From Acholeplasmataceae bacterium UBA2284 (lineage in GTDB: Bacteria > Bacillota_I > Bacilli_A > Acholeplasmatales > Acholeplasmataceae), in NCBI GenBank assembly GCA_002345705.1, contig DDWO01000012.1, positions 103,231-167,230 on the forward strand: DNA of 64,000 nt, written 5' to 3'. A program made the translations under genes and the position numbers. Shown one piece after another: positions 43,154 through 50,804 of the stretch; positions within the stretch are counted from its first letter, which is position 1, and the number at the start of each line of letters is the position of its first letter. The notes beneath the pieces are model-generated. The model was not told the origin of the DNA, did not search any database, and was given only the letters and a program-made list of their open reading frames with translations.

Positions 43154-45744
43154 GCGGCACCTCCAAAAATAAGTCGGTATAAATTAACAAAGAAGTCAAC
43201 AGCGTTCTCAAAGAATTGAATAATAGCATCCAATCGAATAAAGTTTTTCACCATTTCAAGCTTTTCTGCAAAATTGATTTGAGATAGCAATGCTTCAAGC
43301 TGATTAATACCTACAGTATTTAATACATAAATCATCATTACAATCAAGGTTGATAAAATCAAATGATTGAGTATCTTATTGGTGAATAGAAGCACATGGA
43401 CAGCACCTTTTTTATTTTCTAAAACAAACTGTCTCATCTTTCCATGATCTTTTGTATCACCAGTTCCACAAATCGGACATTTTGTCATGCTTTGGTGGTA
43501 ATAATGATATTCAGAGGTTAAACATTTTTTACTTTCAAATGATAGCTTTGATAATGCACCTTGCCATTCATTTGGAGAGGTTCTGCTTATTTTATCTGGG
43601 TTAGTTACGATCAAAGCTTTTCTCATTGCTTTTTGATAGTAGTTTGGGAATAGCTCTAATAGCTTCGCTTTTTCATCGATTTCAACTCCAGGAACTGTTT
43701 CCTTATGGAGGAAGTAGTTATTCTCAACAAAATATGATAAAGGTTTGCTCGCTAGCTTATGGGTACCCTTAAATGGATGAGTATCCTGAAGTATCATATG
43801 GATGATGACTGCTAAGTAGTACCTAATCGTTTGTTTACCTTTTGGTTCAAAAACAAATTCCTTAGGTGTTTCAGGAACAACCTCCTTAACCTTTACTTCC
43901 TTTTCAATGACATTGTTTGATTTTTCAAATTCAAAATCTTCAACAGTGGTTGACGATTTGAGATCAATAATTTTTTCTTCTTTTTCAACCTTTTTTTCAA
44001 CCTTTTTCTCTAAGGGTGAACGAATTAATTCTAAATCCTTTTTTCTAAGCTCTTCGAGACGTTTTCTTTCAAGCTCTCTTTCCTTTTCCTTAGCATCCTC
44101 TAGAGTCTTTAAATATTTTTTATAGTTCTGTTCATAAAAGTATTCTTGTGGTAGATAGTCCTCTCTTTGGAAAACCATAGCCTTTGTTGTATCATCAAGA
44201 GATCCTAGGAAAACAAAATCAGGAATAAAGGGATTTAAATCCTTATCGATAAAGATTTGATTGAATTCAATGGGTATATTATATTTTTCAAGAGTAGAAA
44301 ACATTGATGCGATATTTCTAGCAACGATTATCTTTACCTTATCTGTAATCTTTAATTTACCAAGTCTATTATTTTTTAAAAACGTTTGAAGTCGATAAAG
44401 GTTTGGTATTCTCTTACTGACATATCCTATGACCTTATCATGCTTCATAATAAGCTCTTGAGGAGGTGCGAAATAAGCAGGCATTTTTTGATAAACCTTT
44501 TCATTTTTTAACGCTTCAATGCGTGCTCCCAACTGATATTTATCAAGCATTTTAGGATTGAAAAAGACCGCTAAGCGTTTACTGTTCTTTAAGGTATAGC
44601 TCTTACTAGCGAGTGTTTCATCATATACATGATTCTCATCGACGATAATTTCCTTATCATCCGTATCATATTTGACATACTTTCTAGAAATCGTTTTAAA
44701 GTAATCTAATAAATAATCATAGTCCTTTGTTTGTTCTCTAGCGCATATTGGACATTTTTGAAAATGGTTGGGATAAAAATGAGCCTTATTTTTCTTACAC
44801 TTTTTAATGTTATCCTTTACAACTCTCAAACTAGCTGCCCATTCATCCGCTGTTGGTCTATTAACGACATCATTATGCTTATCAAATGCTCTTGTGAATA
44901 AATCTTGAATTTGTTTTGGGAAGAAGCTAAAAGGCATTGAGTTCTTTGGAGGAATAATATTGTTATTTAATGTGCTATATGGAAATATTTCATGCTCCAT
45001 ATTATAGTTAATCGCATTTCCATCAAAGCCCATTACACCCTTGATTCTTGCTGAAAATGGATGGACACCCATCATTAAAATCTGAAAGATCAAAATTGCT
45101 AATCCATAGTTATCATGATTTGGAATTCTTTTTGGTTCAATAGAGGATTTCTTTTTCGCCTCAAAGACTTCTGGTGGTGTATAGTCAGGTGTAAACACCT
45201 TGCAGTGATAAAGTTTTGATTCTGATGAAACCTGGAATGAATCCGTATCTACAACCCCGATTTCAAATCCTGGATAGACAAAGAAGTCACTTGTGTTAAT
45301 ATCACCAATGACAGTATCATTTTTATGAATAAAGCTCATGACCTTAGCTAAGTTAATGGAGATAACTAATCGGTCATACCAAGTAATATTTGGAAACTTT
45401 GTTTTTTGTAGTCCAGGGGTAATGACATGTGATAATTGATTCTTTGCTTGTACTCTACGCATTAAGTAACCAATGAATTTTCTATTTTCATCATAAATGA
45501 CATAGCTTGGCCAAGCAATAATGGTTAAACCGTTATAATCTAGAAGACCTGGTTTCTTATGAACCATCGCTTTAATTTTGTCTACAATCTCAGGCATTCT
45601 TTCTAAAGCGCGTTCTGTATAAACCTTAACTAAAATATTAGGATTTTTTGCGAGCTTAAAAACACTACCTTCGCCACCGCTACCAATAGGTTTTGTATCA
45701 TCAACTAATATTTTAGAACCGTCCTCTAAATAGTATTTTCTCAT
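43150..45744 (-). CDS. YegI-like protein kinase of the TerY triad, with second degenerate kinase-like region and C-terminal membrane helix
   Basis: An 864-residue protein. The first kinase domain (1-320) has GSGGEGSVFKL, a conserved Lys in ILVKVY, the catalytic-loop variant HKNDTVIGDINTSDFFV and DTDSFQV in place of DFG, as in the YegI group. A zinc-like motif (HFYPNHFQKCPICARE) follows. Residues 350-560 look like a second, degenerate kinase lobe (HDKVIGYVSKRIPNLYRL, IEFNQIFIDKDLNPFI), then a Glu/Lys coiled coil, a C-lobe-like repeat, a second CPICG finger and membrane helices near residues 795-860. Kinase, PP2C and VWA genes are adjacent. Confidence 0.82.
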   Translation of the reverse strand: MRKYYLEDGSKILVDDTKPIGSGGEGSVFKLAKNPNILVKVYTERALERMPEIVDKIKAMVHKKPGLLDYNGLTIIAWPSYVIYDENRKFIGYLMRRVQAKNQLSHVITPGLQKTKFPNITWYDRLVISINLAKVMSFIHKNDTVIGDINTSDFFVYPGFEIGVVDTDSFQVSSESKLYHCKVFTPDYTPPEVFEAKKKSSIEPKRIPNHDNYGLAILIFQILMMGVHPFSARIKGVMGFDGNAINYNMEHEIFPYSTLNNNIIPPKNSMPFSFFPKQIQDLFTRAFDKHNDVVNRPTADEWAASLRVVKDNIKKCKKNKAHFYPNHFQKCPICAREQTKDYDYLLDYFKTISRKYVKYDTDDKEIIVDENHVYDETLASKSYTLKNSKRLAVFFNPKMLDKYQLGARIEALKNEKVYQKMPAYFAPPQELIMKHDKVIGYVSKRIPNLYRLQTFLKNNRLGKLKITDKVKIIVARNIASMFSTLEKYNIPIEFNQIFIDKDLNPFIPDFVFLGSLDDTTKAMVFQREDYLPQEYFYEQNYKKYLKTLEDAKEKERELERKRLEELRKKDLELIRSPLEKKVEKKVEKEEKIIDLKSSTTVEDFEFEKSNNVIEKEVKVKEVVPETPKEFVFEPKGKQTIRYYLAVIIHMILQDTHPFKGTHKLASKPLSYFVENNYFLHKETVPGVEIDEKAKLLELFPNYYQKAMRKALIVTNPDKISRTSPNEWQGALSKLSFESKKCLTSEYHYYHQSMTKCPICGTGDTKDHGKMRQFVLENKKGAVHVLLFTNKILNHLILSTLIVMMIYVLNTVGINQLEALLSQINFAEKLEMVKNFIRLDAIIQFFENAVDFFVNLYRLIFGGAA

Positions 45745-46493
45745 TCATCTCTCACTTCAACAAATAGTAATGTTTTATCATCATCTGTTTTCTTATTAAT
45801 TCGATCAGACGCTAAAAATCTTTCTAATGACTTTTGGACTTCCTCTTGATTGTAGTTTTCATGGGAAAACACCTTGAAAAATGGATCATAAAACAAATGA
45901 CTGACTGTCTTATCCTTAGCAGATATACTAATGGATTCAATACCATCACTCATTAGCGCGATCATTGGATAAAACTTATCGCATTTTTCGTAAATACCAT
46001 TTTCAATCGATTCAAGATTACAAATGGAGAAGGTTGCGTTTGCGTATTCTCCTCTTTGTTGCTTCGCAATGACTTCATATTCATCTTCAATCTTGCCGAT
46101 TGCTGCACAATCGCCAACCTGACCATAATATTGAGATCCATTAAAGCTTACGAAAACCAAAAGTGTAGCATTTAAATCCTTAATATTCACTTCATTAATT
46201 TTAGCAACCTCAAGCAATTCATCATTGGTTTCTATAAAGCCTTCCTTAATCAAGGTGATGATATCTTCATCATCCATCTTGACATCTAAATGCTTTTCCA
46301 AGAAATTAACGATAAAAGTAGAAGCTGTTAAGCTTCCTAGCTCTGCATGAGACGCACTGCCCATACCATCACTAACACATGCAATAAATCCTAATCCATT
46401 GGGTAGTATTTTATAAGCGTGATTGTCATGACATGGTGTTTCTGTAGATAAATGCGAGGTGCCAACAACAGATGCACCATAAAGTCTAACCAA
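45741..46493 (-). CDS. PP2C-type serine/threonine phosphatase (YegK-like)
   Basis: A 250-residue PP2C. The acidic metal motifs are visible: TPCHDNHAY, CVSDGMGSASHAE, GQVGDCAAIG and ALMSDGIESISI. It should reverse phosphorylation by the neighbouring kinase, acting on Ser/Thr. The start overlaps nothing upstream but lies two bases from the VWA gene; its stop overlaps the kinase start by four bases. Confidence 0.88.
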   Translation of the reverse strand: MVRLYGASVVGTSHLSTETPCHDNHAYKILPNGLGFIACVSDGMGSASHAELGSLTASTFIVNFLEKHLDVKMDDEDIITLIKEGFIETNDELLEVAKINEVNIKDLNATLLVFVSFNGSQYYGQVGDCAAIGKIEDEYEVIAKQQRGEYANATFSICNLESIENGIYEKCDKFYPMIALMSDGIESISISAKDKTVSHLFYDPFFKVFSHENYNQEEVQKSLERFLASDRINKKTDDDKTLLFVEVRDE

Positions 46494-46495
46494 GA

Positions 46496-47194
46496 TTAGA
46501 CCTCAAATTCAAAGACATCATCACTTGGTTTTTCAAGCTTTAATGTATCTCCTACACGGCTTGATGAAACAGAAGATAGTGATGAGGATACCCATTGGAA
46601 GAGTTCCTTAAAGTTTAGACCGTTTAATTTAAAGACTCTATCTCCAGATCCTGAAATCTGGCGTAATCTTTCGATATTTGCATTTTCAACGCCGATACCA
46701 AAGAAAATAACTTTTTTACCAGATATTGCGTTTTGTAGCATTCCACTTGCCTCACTGACGTTATCCGTTGGTTCACCATCAGTAATTACAAATAACCATG
46801 GTCTATAATATGAAATACCAGCATTTCTGTATTCTGATTTTCTGTTTTCGATATTTCTAAGCGCTGTGACAATTGCTTCACCCATCGGAGTCATCCCATT
46901 GACCTTTAATTCAGGAGCTTGAGATTCTGAAACGGTAGCAAAGTTTTGAACAACAGAGACACTTTGACCAAATGTAATCACCGATAAATCAACTCTCACA
47001 CTTGCTAGATCATCATCACGGAGTGCTGCATAAAGTGCGTGAACACCTTCATTGAGTTGGTTAATTGGATTACCAGACATGGAGTAAGAAGTATCAAGTA
47101 ATAAAACGACAGGGCATCGTGGTTCTGGATTATCCAGAAGGGCTTCATCAACGACTTCCTTTTCAAATTCAAAATCATTTCTTAAATCACTCAT
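46496..47194 (-). CDS. TerY/YegL-like von Willebrand factor A protein
   Basis: A 232-residue VWA domain with a full metal-ion-dependent adhesion site: LLLDTSYSMSG (D34-x-S36-x-S38), the Thr in GMTPMGEAI, and the Asp in FVITDGEPTD. VWA proteins of this type pair with a PP2C phosphatase and a kinase (the TerY phosphorylation triad, also yegI-yegK-yegL in E. coli). The start is followed by an acidic N-terminal tail, and the C-terminus is also acidic. Confidence 0.9.
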   Translation of the reverse strand: MSDLRNDFEFEKEVVDEALLDNPEPRCPVVLLLDTSYSMSGNPINQLNEGVHALYAALRDDDLASVRVDLSVITFGQSVSVVQNFATVSESQAPELKVNGMTPMGEAIVTALRNIENRKSEYRNAGISYYRPWLFVITDGEPTDNVSEASGMLQNAISGKKVIFFGIGVENANIERLRQISGSGDRVFKLNGLNFKELFQWVSSSLSSVSSSRVGDTLKLEKPSDDVFEFEV

Positions 47195-47231
47195 AAGTCA
47201 CATACCTCTCTTATTTTAATTTTTTTATTCT

Positions 47232-47927
47232 TTATAGTAAAAATAGAACAACCAAGGATAGGAAAAGTGCTTTTAAGCTGTATTTACTTTTGATGTAGAC
47301 GAGCACTGCAAATAATATATAAACTACTCCAAAGGCTAACTGAATCCAATTGAATCCATCAGGTGAAGTTGCAAGAACTAGCCCGTAGAAGAATAAGGAA
47401 ACGAGCAACCTGAGTAGGAGTGAAAATGGAAACTCCATATTCATCTTTTGAATCTGATAGAAATAGACTAAAATACCAGCAATATAGATAGACATTAAAA
47501 TCGTTCCTATTGTATAAAGAGCATACACCCATACCGATTCAAAAACAAGTAAATTGGAATAGTTGTTTTGTCCAATAAGATAACCAATTAATCCGAAATG
47601 ATAGGAAAGATCAAAGAGGATTAATATAAATTGTGAGAGTAGAACAAGCAATGCGGAGAATATGAAAACCCTAAAAAATTTATCTAAATCAAAGATGTTA
47701 TATTTTTTGCCGATTGTATAATGATATAAATTGAAATTTAAAAAAAGGAAGAACACAATTTGAATCGCATAAATAAAGATGTAGCTATAACTACCTCCAA
47801 AAAGCGAACCAAAAAGTGTACTATCCCATATAGTTTCATCAAAAAATGGATAGAGATAAAAAACACCCCAAATGATTGAACCAAAGAATATTTTGTTAAT
47901 ATTATTGTTCACAGGATTAGGATTCAT
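47232..47927 (-). CDS. Multi-pass membrane protein, 231 residues
   Basis: Six to seven hydrophobic helices and a short N-terminal polar stretch (MNPNPVNNNINK). An in-frame start at 48029 would add 34 residues, but 47927 follows an AGGGGGC site and avoids reading through the promoter region. It precedes the VWA gene by 37 bases and is probably the first gene of the triad operon. Family not recognised. Confidence 0.65.
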   Translation of the reverse strand: MNPNPVNNNINKIFFGSIIWGVFYLYPFFDETIWDSTLFGSLFGGSYSYIFIYAIQIVFFLFLNFNLYHYTIGKKYNIFDLDKFFRVFIFSALLVLLSQFILILFDLSYHFGLIGYLIGQNNYSNLLVFESVWVYALYTIGTILMSIYIAGILVYFYQIQKMNMEFPFSLLLRLLVSLFFYGLVLATSPDGFNWIQLAFGVVYILFAVLVYIKSKYSLKALFLSLVVLFLL

Positions 47928-47955
47928 GTTGCCCCCTGTCTCATTTCTTGTATAT

Positions 47956-47979
47956 ATTATAGCACGCATTATGTGCGTG
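47956..47979 (-). promoter_or_regulatory. Promoter with adjacent inverted repeat for the TerY-type operon
   Basis: On the minus strand TATAAT (47956-47961) lies about 30 bases before the start. Directly upstream, in the spacer, is a perfect inverted repeat CACGCA-TTATG-TGCGTG (47963-47979). A repressor binding there would cover the promoter. No clear -35 box is present, which would fit activator or repressor control. Confidence 0.45.
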
Positions 47980-48019
47980 AGTACTTTGGTAAAGAATATT
48001 TTAATCAAATTGTAATAAA

Positions 48020-48046
48020 AAATATACAACTAGAAGCTGTATATCT
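48020..48046 (-). terminator. Terminator downstream of the duplicated membrane-protein fragment
   Basis: ATATACA and TGTATAT form the stem core; on the minus strand a T run follows. It resembles the terminator at 49009, suggesting that gene and terminator were duplicated together. Confidence 0.6.
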
Positions 48047-48105
48047 TTCGTTTATATTTCTATTTTATTTTGTTTTACGTGTTTTCAATGATTACGTAAT
48101 CCAAA

Positions 48106-48222
48106 TTAAACACTACCGCCTACAAGTGCAATAATTATACCTATATATGCTAGTGAGGTAAAAATAGAATATAGAAAAATAAATAAGAGGCCAACCCAAG
48201 TTTTTAGTTTTCTATATGGTAG
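48106..48222 (-). pseudogene. C-terminal fragment of a second copy of the 48212 membrane protein
   Basis: The minus-strand frame gives 38 residues (LPYRKLKTWVGLLFIF, then YSIFTSLAYIGIII) that align with the end of the neighbouring gene (LPHKKIKGWLGLFFIL, then YYVFISLALVGVIF). It has no start codon and overlaps the end of that gene by 11 bases. A tandem duplication followed by a deletion is the simplest explanation. Confidence 0.65.
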
Positions 48223-48721
48223 AAAAAATACTATCAAAGAGTGTGAATATTACCCCCACTAATGCTAACGAAATGAAAACATAATAACATAAAATAAAAA
48301 ATAAACCTAACCAACCTTTAATTTTTTTGTGAGGCAAAAAGAATGTTAAAATAGGACCGATAATGAGTATAAAAAATAAAATTATACTATACGGAAAAAA
48401 ATCATATCGGAACACATTATTAATCGCAGACTTGATATATATTATGAAAAGTAGAATTATGGTTGAAATAGTAAGATAAATGACATTATCGAAATTATAT
48501 ATTTCTTTTCTTTTTAATATCCGTTTTTCTGTTTTAGCTGCTATAGTAATTACTAAAAACATATAAATAGCAATAATGAGAAAATGAACGATGTAATCCC
48601 AATCTGAGTTTAGAACATTTGTTATAGAATATAAAAAACCAAGATAAAGTCTTATTATAGATATTGGCAAAACCAAAAATACTATTTCAAAAAAATACAA
48701 AATGATGAGTTTTATTTTCAT
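48212..48721 (-). CDS. Membrane protein, 169 residues, partner of a small secreted peptide
   Basis: Four to five membrane helices, starting MKIKLIILYFFEIVFLVLP. The ATG at 48721 follows AAGGAG; the frame is open to 48754 but the upstream start lies inside the preceding gene. It begins eight bases after the stop of the small secreted-peptide gene. Function unknown; an immunity or export partner of the peptide is a guess. Confidence 0.6.
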   Translation of the reverse strand: MKIKLIILYFFEIVFLVLPISIIRLYLGFLYSITNVLNSDWDYIVHFLIIAIYMFLVITIAAKTEKRILKRKEIYNFDNVIYLTISTIILLFIIYIKSAINNVFRYDFFPYSIILFFILIIGPILTFFLPHKKIKGWLGLFFILCYYVFISLALVGVIFTLFDSIFSTI

Positions 48722-48728
48722 ATCATAT

Positions 48729-48911
48729 CTACTCCTTATCAAGTAGATCGTCATTTATAACCGGACAGGGTGGTTGTCCAACCTCTCCACATGAACTTGG
48801 TGGTGATTGAGTACCAGTGTAACTACCATAAACACTAACCTGAGATTGAAAAATAAAAAAGAACGATGCTATAAATAATAGTACAATTAATCTTTTTAAT
48901 GTTAATTTCAC
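48729..48911 (-). CDS. Small secreted peptide precursor, 60 residues
   Basis: GTG start after GGGGGGAT. A signal peptide (RLIVLLFIASFFFIFQSQ, cleavage likely near VYG-S) leaves a peptide of about 31 residues containing CGEVGQPPCPV, two Cys spaced eight apart that could form a disulfide loop, and an acidic tail. It is in an operon with a membrane protein. A peptide signal or bacteriocin-like product is possible, but no known family is recognised. Confidence 0.5.
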   Translation of the reverse strand: MKLTLKRLIVLLFIASFFFIFQSQVSVYGSYTGTQSPPSSCGEVGQPPCPVINDDLLDKE

Positions 48912-48941
48912 TTGTTAATCCCCCCATGGATATTTTGTTAC

Positions 48942-48970
48942 AGTTTAGCATTAAATATACGCATTGTCAA
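48942..48970 (-). promoter_or_regulatory. Promoter of the secreted-peptide operon
   Basis: Minus-strand TTGACA (48965-48970) and TAAACT (48942-48947) are 17 bp apart, 31 bases before the GTG start. Confidence 0.6.
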
Positions 48971-49008
48971 TTGTTGCTTAAAAACACGACTGAATGGAAT
49001 TTTTTATA

Positions 49009-49039
49009 AAAGATATACAACTTATCGCTGTATATCTTT
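49009..49039 (-). terminator. Terminator of the padR-HAAS operon
   Basis: A perfect 11-bp inverted repeat (AAAGATATACA/TGTATATCTTT) with a 9-base loop lies 26 bases after the stop codon; the minus strand continues into TTATAAAAAA. Confidence 0.75.
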
Positions 49040-49064
49040 CATTTATTTTTCTATTTAATTATTT

Positions 49065-50162
49065 CTATGCATTTTCGATAATTGCTACAATTGGAATAAG
49101 AAGGAATGCTAACCAAGAGATATGAAATAGCTGGAAGAAATATCCTAAAGAGAAGAATAGAATAACTGCAATAAAAGGCATTAATGCTGTAAATCTAATC
49201 TTGTCAAATGCAATGATTGCTACCATTGGAATAAATAAGAATACCTGCCATGCATATGCCCAGCCGTTTAATGCAAGTCCTAAAGCTAAAAATATTGATG
49301 TTGTGATGACGACTACAGAAACCATAAAGATTGCTTTTTGTCGATATTTTCCTTCAAGTTGGTTATCCCATAAAATATGGATATCTCCAAAAATAATTCC
49401 AACAATTAGAGGTAATGCAAATCCTAATGCACCATATCTCCATTCACCGTAAGTATATCCCATGTATAGATAGAAGAGAATAGCTGCGATAAAGGATGCT
49501 TCATATAATAAAACCTTCCAAAGCTTTTTCTCATTTAAGATACCAATCATTGGAATACTTAGGAATACTAGCCATCCTGGATTCCATAAATTGTAATAGG
49601 TTCCTAGAATAATAAATACAATAACAGATACAAATGGTGATATTGCTACAAACACTTCCTTGAATCTAGTATGTAAAATGATGGAAACCATTGGGATGAG
49701 TAAGAAGACAAGCCAACCTGGATGCCATAAACCAAATCCCCAACCTAATATTAAATAAGCAATAATACTTAAGAATGGTGATAAGGCAACAATCCCATCT
49801 TTAAGTCTTGTGTGTAGTGCAATTGATGTGATTGGAATCATTAAGAATACCATCCAACCCGGATGCCATAAATCATAATAGAATCCCATCACAAAGAACA
49901 CGATTAAGCTGATAAATGGTGTTAATGCGACGATTTTATTTTTCACACTTTTTTCTTTTTTAAGCTTTAATGTATCCATTAATTCATATGCAGCACTTTT
50001 AGGATCACCTAAAATATTCCAAACTTCTTCATCCGTTTTACCTGTGCTTTTCGCATCATCATAAAGCTGTTCATAATCATTAACGATTTCATTAATTTCT
50101 GATTTACTTGCCTGAAACTCCTCTAATTGAGTTCTCAAACCATTTAAATATTTATCCTTCAT
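49065..50162 (-). CDS. HAAS-domain membrane protein with repeated transmembrane module
   Basis: 365 residues. The N-terminal 65 residues form a HAAS/DUF1700-type soluble helical domain (LRTQLEEFQASKSEINEIVN, LGDPKSAAYELM) common next to PadR regulators. The rest is a repeated module of about 45 residues: LTPFISLIVFF..., LSPFLSIIAYL..., ISPFVSVIVFI..., with FxLWHPGWLVFLLIPM in each (residues 78-122, 125-167, 171-209), two weaker central copies and a last one at 325-362. The start overlaps padR by 11 bases. PadR likely represses it. Confidence 0.8.
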   Translation of the reverse strand: MKDKYLNGLRTQLEEFQASKSEINEIVNDYEQLYDDAKSTGKTDEEVWNILGDPKSAAYELMDTLKLKKEKSVKNKIVALTPFISLIVFFVMGFYYDLWHPGWMVFLMIPITSIALHTRLKDGIVALSPFLSIIAYLILGWGFGLWHPGWLVFLLIPMVSIILHTRFKEVFVAISPFVSVIVFIILGTYYNLWNPGWLVFLSIPMIGILNEKKLWKVLLYEASFIAAILFYLYMGYTYGEWRYGALGFALPLIVGIIFGDIHILWDNQLEGKYRQKAIFMVSVVVITTSIFLALGLALNGWAYAWQVFLFIPMVAIIAFDKIRFTALMPFIAVILFFSLGYFFQLFHISWLAFLLIPIVAIIENA

Positions 50163-50475
50163 TTTCCATACCTCCTAATAATTTAAATACACCCTTTAGG
50201 AATGTTCTCCATTCACTTTCATATTCATTCAATTTTTCGATACCTGTATTTGTTATCTTATAATACTTTCTCGGAGCGCCTATGTTTGTATTTTCAATAT
50301 AGGTGTCGAAAAGTCCCTGTCCTGTCAATCTTCTTAAAATCGGATAGACTGTGTTCTCGTTGACATCAATTTCAGATGATAGCTTTTCTATGACTTCAAA
50401 GCCATACATATCGCGATCATTAATGATGCTTAAGATACACATTTCTAGAATACCCTTTTTGAATTGTGTATTCAT
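50152..50475 (-). CDS. PadR-family transcriptional regulator
   Basis: A 107-residue winged-helix protein starting FKKGILEMCILSIINDRDMYG, followed by NENTVYPILRRLTGQGL and GAPRKYYKITNTGIEKL, the PadR signatures. It lies just before, and overlaps, the HAAS membrane gene it is expected to control. Two candidate operators lie in its promoter. Confidence 0.93.
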   Translation of the reverse strand: MNTQFKKGILEMCILSIINDRDMYGFEVIEKLSSEIDVNENTVYPILRRLTGQGLFDTYIENTNIGAPRKYYKITNTGIEKLNEYESEWRTFLKGVFKLLGGMENEG

Positions 50476-50487
50476 AATTTCCTCCTT

Positions 50488-50536
50488 ACTGTGTGTTGCA
50501 CACTACTATAATAACACCTTACTGTGCGAAACACAA
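50488..50536. promoter_or_regulatory. Two candidate PadR operator sites
   Basis: ACTGTGTGTTGCACACT (50488-50504, core TGTG-TTG-CACA) and ACTGTGCGAAACACA (50521-50535, core TGTG-CGAAA-CACA) are similar palindromes 33 bp apart (three helical turns). Minus-strand TATTAT between them is a possible -10. PadR proteins usually bind such ATGT/TGTG inverted repeats. Confidence 0.55.
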
Positions 50537-50639
50537 TACCTAAAATTAAAATTTTTTATTTTTTTTATTATGACATGGATATCTTGTCTTTTCAAAGCGA
50601 ATATGATACTATTATTTCAAACAAAGATAGGTGATATTG

Positions 50640-50684
50640 ATGTTAAATGTTAAAAAGGTTAGTTATTATTACGCATATCGTTGA
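50640..50684 (+). CDS. Tyrosine-rich leader peptide of the aromatic operon
   Basis: ATG at 50640 follows an AGGTGAT site and encodes the 14-residue peptide MLNVKKVSYYYAYR, with four Tyr in the last six positions. It is followed by alternative hairpins and a terminator before the DAHP synthase gene. Runs of the end-product amino acid are the hallmark of ribosome-mediated attenuation. No database homologue is implied. Confidence 0.65.
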   Translation: MLNVKKVSYYYAYR

Positions 50685-50697
50685 AAATGAGGATTGC

Positions 50698-50778
50698 AAA
50701 GGCATTCCTTTTTGAGTAATAAAGGAACAGCCAAACCATGACAAACGTTCATCCTTGGGGTTCCTCAGGGATTTTTTT
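50698..50778 (+). promoter_or_regulatory. Transcription attenuator of the aromatic operon
   Basis: Segment 1 (AAAGG, 50698-50702) pairs with segment 2 (CCTTT, 50707-50711). Segment 2 can instead pair with segment 3 (TTCCTTT with AAAGGAA, 50721-50727). Segment 3 (AGGAAC, 50723-50728) can also pair with GTTCCT (50760-50765), which breaks the terminator hairpin at 50751-50772, itself followed by seven T. A ribosome at the leader stop would block segment 1 and favour termination; a ribosome stalled at the Tyr codons would leave segment 1 free and favour read-through. Confidence 0.6.
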
Positions 50779-50804
50779 ATTTAAAAACCAAAGGAGAAAA
50801 GAAT

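Noticed and set aside
43907..44125. Ser/Phe-rich ORF opposite the kinase gene
   Set aside because: It is the antisense of the Glu/Lys coiled-coil region; composition is explained by the complementary strand.
50640..50804. T-box riboswitch upstream of the aromatic operon
   Set aside because: The conserved T-box sequence (AGGGTGGNACCGCG) is absent; a Tyr-rich leader ORF with alternative hairpins explains the region better.
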